DNA from: Helicobacteraceae bacterium
GTDB taxonomy: Bacteria; Campylobacterota; Campylobacteria; Campylobacterales; Sulfurimonadaceae
Direction: 5' to 3'
Assembly (NCBI GenBank): GCA_030642185.1
Contig: DAOWOG010000139.1
Location: forward strand, 1-5,078
Length of the DNA stretch: 5,078 bases
In this document: one piece after another, positions 1 to 5,078 of the stretch
Position numbering within the stretch: the first letter of the stretch is position 1
Layout of the letters: each line of letters begins with the position of its first letter
Made by a program: the position numbers and the translations under genes
The notes under the pieces: model-generated
Told to the model about the DNA's origin: nothing
The model's database searches: none
Seen by the model: the letters and a program-made list of their open reading frames with translations, nothing else

Positions 1-702
1 ACTGGTTGAAGGTGTTACGATGGCGAAGGCACTCAGTATTACTTTGGATATTCCGATGATAGGCGTAAACCATTTAAAAAAGAGACACAGCTTCCACTCA
101 GTGTATTGCTTGTTTCCGGCGGCCATACACAGGTGATCGAGGTTGGCAGCCTTTCAGATATGCAGACGGTGATGCGTACATTGGATGACAGTTTCGGTGA
201 GAGTTTTGACAAAGTAGCCAAAATGATGGGCTTGGGTTATCCCGGCGGACCGGTGATCGAAAAACTTGCCCTTACCGGTGATGCTAAAAGGTATCCTTTT
301 ACGATACCGTTAGCCCGCACACCCAAACTTGCCTTTAGCTACTCAGGTCTTAAAAATGCAGTACGATTAGCGATTGAAGCGGGTACTAAAGAAGATTATC
401 CCGATATCGCCGCTTCCTTTCAACATATCGCCTCGGCACATTTGATCAACAAACTCAAACGTTACTTTAAAGAGCATCCTCCAAAGCGTTTCGCTATCGT
501 CGGCGGTGCCAGTGCAAACCTTTATCTGCGTGTACAGATCGAAAACTTGCTGCAGCCTTATGGGGCTTCGCTCCTGTTGACAGAGTTAAAGTATTGTTCG
601 GATAATGCAGCGATGATCGGAAGAATTGCGGTAGAGATGTATCAGCAAAATAACTTTACAGAGCTTAATGAGTTAAAAGCAAACCCAAAAAGCTTGCTCT
701 AA
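1..702 (+). pseudogene. tsaD: tRNA N6-threonylcarbamoyladenosine transferase TsaD, 5' end off window, frame broken near position 80
   Basis: TsaD transfers the threonylcarbamoyl group to A37 of ANN-decoding tRNAs in the cytoplasm, working with TsaB and TsaE on the product of TsaC. Bases 2-79 read [12 protein letters not shown]...IGVNHLK in one frame; from base 82 the match continues in another frame ([16 protein letters not shown]) to the TAA at 700-702. Seen downstream: the SGGHT nucleotide loop, [47 protein letters not shown] and CSDNAAMIG, whose Asp (601-603) is a metal ligand in this family. Compared with the Campylobacter protein as I remember it (NHLRGHIYSLFI...), about nine residues are missing at the junction, including the second His of the HxxGH metal site. 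Unshifted, the first frame stops at 134-136; the first ATG of the downstream frame (106) lies just before SGGHT and would give only a C-terminal piece. tsaD is normally essential, so an assembly or base-calling error is a serious alternative to a real pseudogene. Confidence 0.85.
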
Positions 703-720
703 TACTTAAAATTACCTTAG

Positions 721-773
721 TCCAATTTAACTTTAATCTAATTAAGACAAAGATTATCCGATTTAACTATAAT
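721..773 (+). repeat. Imperfect 17-bp direct repeat upstream of tpx, second copy carrying the -10 box
   Basis: TCCAATTTAACTTTAAT (721-737) and TCCGATTTAACTATAAT (757-773) match at 15 of 17 positions, 36 bp apart start to start. The second copy ends in the perfect TATAAT proposed as the tpx -10 box; the first has TTTAAT at the same place. An inverted pair, TAATCT (734-739) and AGATTA (751-756), lies across the -35 area. This could be a duplicated promoter or a regulator site, or chance in AT-rich DNA. Confidence 0.45.
744..773 (+). promoter_or_regulatory. Probable sigma70 promoter of tpx
   Basis: A perfect TATAAT at 768-773 is preceded, after 18 nt, by AAGACA (744-749; 4 of 6 matches to TTGACA). 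Transcription would start near 780, leaving a leader of about 20 nt before the tpx ATG. The weak -35 and strong -10 fit Campylobacterota promoters. The tsaD stop lies about 65 bp upstream and no terminator is seen in between, so read-through from tsaD is possible. Confidence 0.6.
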
Positions 774-801
774 TTCGTCATATTTAAAACAAGGAGCCAA
801 A

Positions 802-1305
802 ATGGCAACTACAATGCTCAAAGGTAATGTTGTAAACTTAGCAGGTAACGAAGTAAACGTAGGTGACAAAGCACCAGAAGTAACAGTAACAAACTCTCAA
901 GGTCTTGAAGATGTAAAAGTTGGCGGTGCTCAAGGTACTAAACAACTTATCATTGTTGTTCCTTCACTTGATACTGAAGTATGTGCTACTGAAACACGTA
1001 ACTTCAACAAACGTGCTTCTGAAATCGAAGGTGTAAAAACTGTTGTTGTTTCTATGGACCTTCCATTTGCATCTGGCCGTTTCTGTTCAGCAGAAGGTAT
1101 CGACAACTTGATCGTTGCTTCTGACTTCCGTAACAAAGAATTCGCTAACGATTATGGTGTTCTTATCGCTGACGGTGCACTTCGCGGTGTAACTTGTCGT
1201 GCAATCTTCGCTGTAGATGCAGACGGTATCGTTACTTACAAAGAGATCGTTCCTGAAATCACTGCAGAGCCTGATTACGATTCTGCACTTAACGCTGTTA
1301 AATAA
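802..1305 (+). CDS. tpx: Thiol peroxidase Tpx (atypical 2-Cys peroxiredoxin)
   Basis: Tpx reduces hydrogen peroxide and alkyl hydroperoxides using thioredoxin; it is soluble and, in Gram-negative bacteria, periplasmic or cytoplasmic. No signal peptide is visible, so I infer a cytoplasmic site. The 167 residues match the usual length. The active-site segment PSLDTEVCATETR gives Pro54, Thr58 and peroxidatic Cys61; the resolving Cys95 is in PFASGRFCSAEG; the catalytic Arg is Arg133. These numbers coincide with those of the E. coli enzyme. There is an extra Cys132 next to the catalytic Arg. The ATG is preceded by a full AAGGAG at 791-796, 5 nt away, which fixes the start. Codon choice is strongly biased (AAC for Asn, mostly TTC for Phe, CGT for Arg) and differs from the flanking genes, as expected for a highly expressed protein. 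It is flanked by its own promoter and terminator, so probably monocistronic. Confidence 0.96.
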   Translation: MATTMLKGNVVNLAGNEVNVGDKAPEVTVTNSQGLEDVKVGGAQGTKQLIIVVPSLDTEVCATETRNFNKRASEIEGVKTVVVSMDLPFASGRFCSAEGIDNLIVASDFRNKEFANDYGVLIADGALRGVTCRAIFAVDADGIVTYKEIVPEITAEPDYDSALNAVK

Positions 1306-1347
1306 TTAAATCTAAGACCACCCCTTCTTTCATTTAATTTAATGCGT

Positions 1348-1378
1348 CTTCCTGGAGATTCCCCCTTGATCCAGGAAG
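1348..1378 (+). other. Stable hairpin in the tpx 3' region
   Basis: CTTCCTGGA (1348-1356) and TCCAGGAAG (1370-1378) form a perfect 9-bp stem around a 13-nt loop containing CCCCC. No T run follows, so it does not look like a terminator by itself. It sits 42 nt after the tpx stop and 13 nt before the terminator hairpin. It could protect the 3' end of the tpx mRNA, be part of a small 3'-UTR RNA, or be inert. I recognise no RNA family. Confidence 0.5.
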
Positions 1379-1391
1379 CCTTCTCCTTAGT

Positions 1392-1411
1392 CGGGTTTTT
1401 ACCCGGTTTTT
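1392..1411 (+). terminator. Rho-independent terminator after tpx
   Basis: CGGGT (1392-1396), a TTTT loop and ACCCG (1401-1405) form a GC-rich 5-bp stem, followed at once by G and five T (1407-1411), then CTT. This is the classic form on the + strand and lies 86 nt after the tpx stop, before the promoter of the outer membrane gene. The stem is short, so efficiency is uncertain. Confidence 0.7.
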
Positions 1412-1434
1412 CTTATCTAAACTCTCATTTTTTC

Positions 1435-1443
1435 TGATATACT
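1435..1443 (+). promoter_or_regulatory. Probable extended -10 promoter of the outer membrane protein gene
   Basis: TGATATACT combines a TATACT -10 box (1438-1443) with the TGN extension. No good -35 is seen at the expected distance, as is common for extended -10 promoters. The start would fall near 1450, giving a leader of about 27 nt that holds the AAGGA Shine-Dalgarno. Confidence 0.5.
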
Positions 1444-1476
1444 ATTTCCTTATATCCGTGTTTTAAAAGGAATCGT

Positions 1477-2252
1477 ATGAAAAAATTATTTTTTGCACTC
1501 ATGATAACAGTACTTTTCGGCAGAATACTTCAGGCTGATATGCTTCGTATCGAGGCAGGTGGAGGAGTCTGGAATAATGAAGTTTCCGGTACGATGAAAT
1601 ATAAAGCCTTTTCAACTGTTGATGTAAACCAACTTGGATTTGACAAAGAGACCGGAGGCTATATATGGGTTTATATCAAACATCCCATACCAATAATTCC
1701 TAATATTCGTTTGGAATATCTCAGCTTAGCTTATGATGGTACTTCTACATCGACATTTTATTTGGGAGAGGAACCTTTTGGTGTCAATACTAACAGCAAC
1801 ATGGATGTTAAACAGTATGATGCAATTTTATATTATAATATTTTAGATAATACTATGTGGACGACACTTGATCTTGGATTAGATATAAAATATTTTGATT
1901 ATAATTATCATGTAAATGGAAGAATAGAAAAGTGGAATAAAACAGTAACGGTCACTGATAGTTTAGAAACGATTATGCCTTTACTTTATGGACGCGTGCG
2001 TTTTGAGATACCTGCAACAGGTGTTGGTATTGAGGGGATGCAAGATATACGGAATATAGAGATTCTACAATGTCGGATTTTAGTTTGAAAATCGATTATA
2101 CACTGGTTGATATATTACCGATTGATATAGGGTTAGAAGCTGGTTACCGTTTTCAACATTTTAAAGTTGATCAGGATGATGTCAGTGATTTAAATACGGT
2201 TTTAGATCTTGATTTTAAAGGTATTTTTGCAGGAGTAGTGCTTCGTTTCTAA
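1477..2252 (+). pseudogene. Outer membrane beta-barrel protein, TIGR04219-like, with an internal one-base frameshift
   Basis: The start ATG follows AAGGA (1467-1471) by 5 nt. Residues 1-20 look like a signal peptide (MKKLFFALMITVLF, predicted cut after LQA), although Arg16 is unusual there. The mature part has alternating strand-like segments, the family-like wording WVYIKHPIPIIPNIRLEYL, and, after the break, a final VVLRF ending in the terminal Phe typical of barrel proteins recognised by the BAM complex. The first frame runs to a TGA at 2086-2088. The homologous-looking sequence continues in another frame from GDARYTEYRDSTM to TAA at 2250-2252. The join is in GGGG at 2034-2037: one more G would give a continuous protein of about 258 residues. 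Function within the family is unknown; I assign it by resemblance only. Whether this is a real mutation, a length-variable G tract or a base-calling error cannot be told from the sequence. It runs toward murB with 10 nt between the stops. Confidence 0.72.
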
Positions 2253-2262
2253 AACTGATGCA

Positions 2263-3081
2263 CTATATACTTGAATTTTTTAATGGTGAATTTTCTCCCA
2301 TAAAGCGTTTATCAACAATAATTACCTCGTTTTGAAGCCATAGTCCCTCTTTTTGATATACTTTCTGCTGTGCCAGCTGTATTAATGCCAGTGCCTCGTC
2401 AAACGTTCCATTACCAAGGTTAACTAGAAAATTTGCATGCACATCGCTAAAAGCCATACCGCCGATACGGTATCCTTTTAGTCCGACCGTTTCAATCAGC
2501 CTTCCGGCAAAATCGTTTTGCGGATTTTTAAAAGCACTTCCGGCACTTGGATCGGAGGGTTGGTTGGAGCGCATCTGTTTGAATATCTTTATTTTGGAGG
2601 CATCAAATCCTGAGATTATTTCAAATTCGGCTTCAAAGACAACATCCTGGATTCCGGTGGTGCGGTAGCCGTGCGTTATCTTCTCTTTTTTCAGCCATCC
2701 TTTTTTAGTGCGAAGAGCGATGAGATGATTGAAGATCTCAAACTCTTTGAGTCCGGCATTCATTTTTAGCATACCGCCCAGAGTGCCGGGTAGATGGGAG
2801 AGAAACTCAAAGTTTGCAATGTCGTTCTTTTTACAAAATGAGACTATTTTACCACTGGGAGTGGCAGCACCGATGATTAGTTTTTCATCTTCTATACGGA
2901 TAAAATCAAAAGTTTTGGAAAGTTTCATAAGCAGCGGAAGGTCCGGACCAAAAATAATGTTATTGGCAGCACCGATAAGATAGGCACTATCAGGATAGTC
3001 ATAAGAGTCGATCATAAAAACATCAGCAGTGCCGCCGATACCGATCGAGCTTAGATTTGCAAGGTTTATCGTTTTTGTCAT
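2263..3081 (-). CDS. murB: UDP-N-acetylenolpyruvoylglucosamine reductase MurB
   Basis: MurB is the cytoplasmic FAD enzyme that reduces UDP-GlcNAc-enolpyruvate to UDP-MurNAc with NADPH, the second committed step of peptidoglycan synthesis. The 272 residues are close to the short form of Campylobacter and relatives. Seen in order: SSIGIGG (11-17) and GAANN (37-41) of the FAD domain, LPGTLGGMLKMNAG (97-110), the Tyr-Arg pair at 139-140 corresponding to the catalytic Arg motif, RSNQPS and GSAFKNP with the proton-donor Ser182, DFAGRLIETVGLKG, DVHANFLVN, and NEV with the catalytic Glu252. About 19 residues after NEVII form a tail absent from the C. jejuni protein as I remember it. The ATG at 3081 has AGGG only a few bases upstream, a close but usable ribosome site. 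A palindromic element lies 31 nt upstream. mqnD is 106 nt upstream in the same direction, so a shared transcript is possible. Confidence 0.95.
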   Translation of the reverse strand: MTKTINLANLSSIGIGGTADVFMIDSYDYPDSAYLIGAANNIIFGPDLPLLMKLSKTFDFIRIEDEKLIIGAATPSGKIVSFCKKNDIANFEFLSHLPGTLGGMLKMNAGLKEFEIFNHLIALRTKKGWLKKEKITHGYRTTGIQDVVFEAEFEIISGFDASKIKIFKQMRSNQPSDPSAGSAFKNPQNDFAGRLIETVGLKGYRIGGMAFSDVHANFLVNLGNGTFDEALALIQLAQQKVYQKEGLWLQNEVIIVDKRFMGENSPLKNSSI

Positions 3082-3112
3082 ATTCCCTCATGCCGATAGA
3101 TTATCATTTCTC

Positions 3113-3163
3113 GGTCGGTTAAAACCGACCCTACATTCACTGTAGGTTCGGTTTTAACCGAAC
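3113..3163. repeat. Nested palindromic element between mqnD and murB
   Basis: Three small inverted repeats abut without gaps: GGTCGGTTAAAACCGACC (3113-3130; 8-bp arms), CTACATTCACTGTAG (3131-3145; 5-bp arms) and GTTCGGTTTTAACCGAAC (3146-3163; 8-bp arms). The unit as a whole is also one long inverted repeat: 3115-3135 and 3141-3161 pair at 20 of 21 positions around the loop TTCAC. The outer palindromes differ at one pair, G-C on the left and T-A on the right, a change that preserves pairing. It lies after the mqnD stop and before murB. No T run follows on the minus strand, so it is not a standard terminator. The form suggests a REP- or MITE-like intergenic repeat, which a single copy cannot prove. 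Confidence 0.75.
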
Positions 3164-3187
3164 AACATCTATTAAGCATACACTGTG

Positions 3188-4051
3188 CTAGCTATTACGC
3201 AATTCCGAGTATTCACGTGGAATAGTATAGTCTTCAGCATGAATGGCCTGATCATAAAAACCATGCTGATAACCCAACTCATAGAGTTTGTCAATGGCTT
3301 TGTATTGCAGTTCGCTCAGTTCTACCGACTCATCATTGGCATAGAGTTCAAGGTACTTGTCCAGTGTCGGTCCATCTATTCGGACAAGATTGTTTTCCAG
3401 CAGAAGATCACACAGTTCCTGCTTGCGATCACGTGCGACTTGTACAGCATCTGTCAGTGTTTTTTCATACTCAATGGCTGCACTAAGCGGCAGTGAACGG
3501 CGTATCGCCATTCCGCCAAGCGGCAGAGGAAGGTCTTTGCCGGCCAACTCCTGCCAGATATCCCACATTTCACGTTCGACTTCCAGAGTATCGTGATAGG
3601 TCAAAATGCTTTCATGGATCAACACTCCGGCATGAACATCACCGTTTTTGACGGCGTCCTCGATCTCAAGAAAATTCATATAGGTGATACGTGCATCGGG
3701 ATAGGCAATGCGAAAGAGCATGGCATTTGTGGTGTATTTCCCACTGAGTGCAACTCTGAAATTGCGTTTGAGTGTTTCACCTTTACGCTTGATCAGCTTT
3801 GGACCATAACCCTCACCGAAACTGACTGCCGTACGGAGCAGAGCATATTCTTCTTTGATATGCGGATAAAGGGCAAAACTGATAGCCGTAATATCATACG
3901 TGCCTTTAAGTGCTTCAACATTCAAAGTCTCAATATCGAGTGGGAGGTTATCAAATTCAACACCATCCATTGTGATCCAGCCGAATTTTATGGCGTAATA
4001 CATGAAGATATCATCAGCATCCGGTGAATGGGCAATGAGCATTTTTTTCAA
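3188..4051 (-). CDS. mqnD: MqnD-like 1,4-dihydroxy-6-naphthoate synthase (futalosine menaquinone pathway)
   Basis: MqnD converts cyclic dehypoxanthine futalosine to 1,4-dihydroxy-6-naphthoate, a cytoplasmic step of the menaquinone route used by Campylobacterota. Seen: N-terminal IAHSPDADDIFMYYAI (family SPCPND-like), DIETLN, a GPKLIKR segment, the SGKYTTNAML substrate loop, then AGVLIHESILTY with His146, matching the catalytic His of the Thermus enzyme, and LPLPLGGMAIRR. The fold is that of a periplasmic-binding-type protein without signal peptide. At 287 residues it is near family length. I chose the TTG at 4051 because AGGA (4059-4062) sits 7 nt upstream; the ATG at 4042 and the TTG at 4099 lack a well-placed ribosome site. 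A TATAAA on the minus strand at 4142-4137 could be its -10, with weak support. The gene is divergent from recA. MqnA (chorismate dehydratase) is a related family; the LIHES and PLPLGG motifs favour MqnD. Confidence 0.8.
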   Translation of the reverse strand: MKKMLIAHSPDADDIFMYYAIKFGWITMDGVEFDNLPLDIETLNVEALKGTYDITAISFALYPHIKEEYALLRTAVSFGEGYGPKLIKRKGETLKRNFRVALSGKYTTNAMLFRIAYPDARITYMNFLEIEDAVKNGDVHAGVLIHESILTYHDTLEVEREMWDIWQELAGKDLPLPLGGMAIRRSLPLSAAIEYEKTLTDAVQVARDRKQELCDLLLENNLVRIDGPTLDKYLELYANDESVELSELQYKAIDKLYELGYQHGFYDQAIHAEDYTIPREYSELRNS

Positions 4052-4058
4052 ATGAATA

Positions 4059-4062
4059 TCCT
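4059..4062 (-). promoter_or_regulatory. Shine-Dalgarno AGGA that selects a TTG start for mqnD
   Basis: On the minus strand AGGA is followed by 7 nt (TATTCAT) and TTG AAA AAA ATG. The spacing is ideal for the TTG at 4051 and too long (16 nt) for the ATG at 4042. The resulting N-terminus, MKKMLIAHSPDADD, has a normal length for the family. Confidence 0.6.
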
Positions 4063-4116
4063 GTTTCTTAGGTTGATTTCTAACGTTGATTTTAACCAAA
4101 GAACGCTAAAATTGCG

Positions 4117-4132
4117 CACTATTTCAGTAGTG
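4117..4132. other. Short inverted repeat in the mqnD-recA divergent region
   Basis: CACTA (4117-4121) and TAGTG (4128-4132) flank TTTCAG. It lies between the predicted recA promoter and the mqnD start, and could be an operator for mqnD, but a 5-bp repeat may be chance. Confidence 0.25.
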
Positions 4133-4161
4133 TTTATTTATATGGCATTTTGCAATATATT

Positions 4162-4190
4162 TTGATATATATTTCATATTGCTATATAGT
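4162..4190 (+). promoter_or_regulatory. Probable sigma70 promoter of recA
   Basis: TTGATA (4162-4167) and TATAGT (4185-4190) are separated by exactly 17 nt, each one base from consensus, in an AT-rich stretch. The start would be near 4197, leaving a leader of about 28 nt with the ribosome site. I see no LexA-type operator (CTG-N10-CAG or GAAC-type), in keeping with the absence of a classical SOS response in many Campylobacterota. Confidence 0.65.
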
Positions 4191-4224
4191 GATTTATCTT
4201 GATATTATTAAAGAAGGGCAGAAG

Positions 4225-5078
4225 ATGGATGCAAATAAGCAAAAATCACTAGATCTTGCAATGAAACAGATCGACAAAGCGTTCGGAAAAGGGACGTTGA
4301 TGCGTTTAGGAGACAAAGAGATTGAACCAATTGAGTCCATCAGCACCGGGTCAATCGGACTTGACCTTGCATTGGGTATCAACGGGATTCCCAAGGGCCG
4401 AGTCGTTGAGATATACGGACCGGAGAGTTCAGGTAAAACGACACTGGCCCTTCAGATTACCGCAGAGTCTCAAAAGCAGGGAGGGATATGTGCCTTTATC
4501 GACGCAGAGCATGCGCTGGATGTGGGATATGCCAAAAACCTGGGTGTTGATGTTGAAAACCTCCTGGTATCACAGCCAGATTACGGTGAACAGGCACTCG
4601 ATATTGTCGAAACGATTGCCCGATCCGGTGCAATTGACCTGATCGTCATTGACTCGGTTGCGGCATTGACGCCAAAAGTAGAGATAGAAGGTGAGATGGG
4701 TGATCAGCAGGTCGGTGTTCAGGCCCGTTTAATGTCCAAGGCACTGCGTAAACTCACCGGTGTGCTGCACAAAATGAATACGACGGTAATTTTTATTAAC
4801 CAGATCCGTATGAAGATAGGAATGATGGGCTATGGCTCTCCCGAAACGACGACGACAGGAGGCAATGCACTCAAATTTTATGCATCTATCCGTATCGATG
4901 TTCGTAAGATTGCAACACTCAAGCAGGGTGAAAGCCAGATAGGCAATCGTGTGAAAGCCAAAGTAATTAAAAATAAAGTAGCTCCCCCTTTTCGTCTTGC
5001 CGAATTTGATATCATGTTTGGCGAAGGGATATCAAAAGAGGGTGAATTGGTTGATTATGGGGTAAAACTTGATATAAT
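4225..5078 (+). CDS. recA: Recombinase RecA, 3' end off window
   Basis: RecA forms ATP-dependent filaments on single-stranded DNA and drives homologous pairing and recombinational repair. 284 codons plus two bases are present, about four fifths of a typical 345-350 residue protein; the frame is open to the window edge. Seen: Walker A GPESSGKT (65-72), FIDAEHALD with the catalytic Glu95, Walker B LIVIDS (139-144), loop L1 [12 protein letters not shown] (153-164), INQIRMKIG and loop L2 (about 195-212), then NALKFYAS and [24 protein letters not shown]. The ATG has AGAAGGG (4212-4218) 6 nt upstream. Oddities: L2 reads PETTTTGG, one Thr more than the near-universal PETTTGG, encoded by ACG ACG ACG ACA (4846-4857); Lys172 replaces the usual Gln in LMSQALRK; Leu258 stands in FRLAEFD where Gln or Glu is common. 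Identity as RecA is certain; whether the insertion is real is not. Confidence 0.97.
   Translation, partial: MDANKQKSLDLAMKQIDKAFGKGTLMRLGDKEIEPIESISTGSIGLDLALGINGIPKGRVVEIYGPESSGKTTLALQITAESQKQGGICAFIDAEHALDVGYAKNLGVDVENLLVSQPDYGEQALDIVETIARSGAIDLIVIDSVAALTPKVEIEGEMGDQQVGVQARLMSKALRKLTGVLHKMNTTVIFINQIRMKIGMMGYGSPETTTTGGNALKFYASIRIDVRKIATLKQGESQIGNRVKAKVIKNKVAPPFRLAEFDIMFGEGISKEGELVDYGVKLDI

Noticed and set aside
80..88. The His in the unshifted reading HLKKRH as a replacement for the second metal ligand
   Set aside because: That frame soon diverges from TsaD and stops at 134-136; the His is a coincidence of reading the wrong frame.
39..221. 60-codon open frame on the minus strand inside tsaD
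   Set aside because: It is antisense to well-conserved TsaD sequence, with no ribosome site or recognisable domain.
106..702. A separate 198-residue gene starting at ATG 106
   Set aside because: It starts inside the TsaD core just before SGGHT, has no Shine-Dalgarno, and matching TsaD sequence precedes it in both frames. It is the tail of the broken tsaD.
2070..2252. Independent 60-residue protein
   Set aside because: Its sequence continues the outer membrane barrel to the terminal Phe, and homologous-looking codons run upstream of its ATG in the same frame to the G run.
2253..2262. Bidirectional terminator between the converging outer membrane gene and murB
   Set aside because: Only 10 nt separate the stops and no stem with a T run is visible there.
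3113..3163. Rho-independent terminator of mqnD
   Set aside because: The hairpin is strong but on the minus strand it is followed by GAGAAATGATAATC, not a T run; it is described as a palindromic element instead.
3185..4027. Plus-strand open frames (3185-3496, 3357-3596, 3593-4027) opposite mqnD
   Set aside because: All lie antisense to a clear MqnD coding frame, with no ribosome sites or domains.
4194..4642. Open frames at 4194-4394 (minus) and 4322-4642 (plus) within recA
   Set aside because: They are out-of-frame readings of the conserved RecA coding sequence.
1..5078. CRISPR array, transposon ends, tRNA genes, toxin-antitoxin or defence system
   Set aside because: No regularly spaced repeats, transposase, tRNA fold or recognisable defence domains were seen; the gene content is housekeeping.

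Overview
The window looks like ordinary chromosomal DNA from a member of the Campylobacterota (former Epsilonproteobacteria), most like the Sulfurimonas/Sulfurovum group. Grounds: the wording of RecA, the short MurB, TsaD and an MqnD-type futalosine-pathway enzyme, an outer membrane protein of the TIGR04219 type, and AT-rich intergenic regions with clear TATAAT-like -10 boxes. The assignment rests on remembered family sequences, not on a search.

Layout, left to right. (1) 1-702, +: 3' part of tsaD (tRNA t6A modification), cut by the window edge and broken near position 80, where about nine conserved codons are missing and the frame changes. (2) 802-1305, +: tpx, an intact thiol peroxidase with its own promoter and a strong Shine-Dalgarno, followed by two hairpins, the second a rho-independent terminator. 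(3) 1477-2252, +: an outer membrane beta-barrel protein, split by a one-base loss in a G run near 2034-2037. (4) 2263-3081, -: murB (peptidoglycan precursor synthesis), ending 10 nt from the end of the outer membrane gene. (5) 3113-3163: a compact nested palindromic element. (6) 3188-4051, -: an mqnD-like menaquinone gene, probably starting at TTG. (7) 4225-5078, +: recA, divergent from mqnD, with a good sigma70 promoter, cut by the right edge.

The genes are unrelated housekeeping functions: tRNA modification, peroxide defence, envelope, cell wall, respiratory quinone and recombination. murB and mqnD lie in the same direction 106 nt apart and could share a transcript; the rest appear to be separate units. 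No tRNA, rRNA, CRISPR array, transposase, phage gene or toxin-antitoxin pair is visible, and I found no convincing undescribed system. The points most worth checking are the three length anomalies in simple-sequence tracts (A6 in tsaD, G4 in the outer membrane gene, an ACG triplet run in the recA L2 loop), which may be sequence or assembly errors or real lesions; a dnaX-type slippery heptamer exactly at the tsaD break; and the palindromic element between mqnD and murB.
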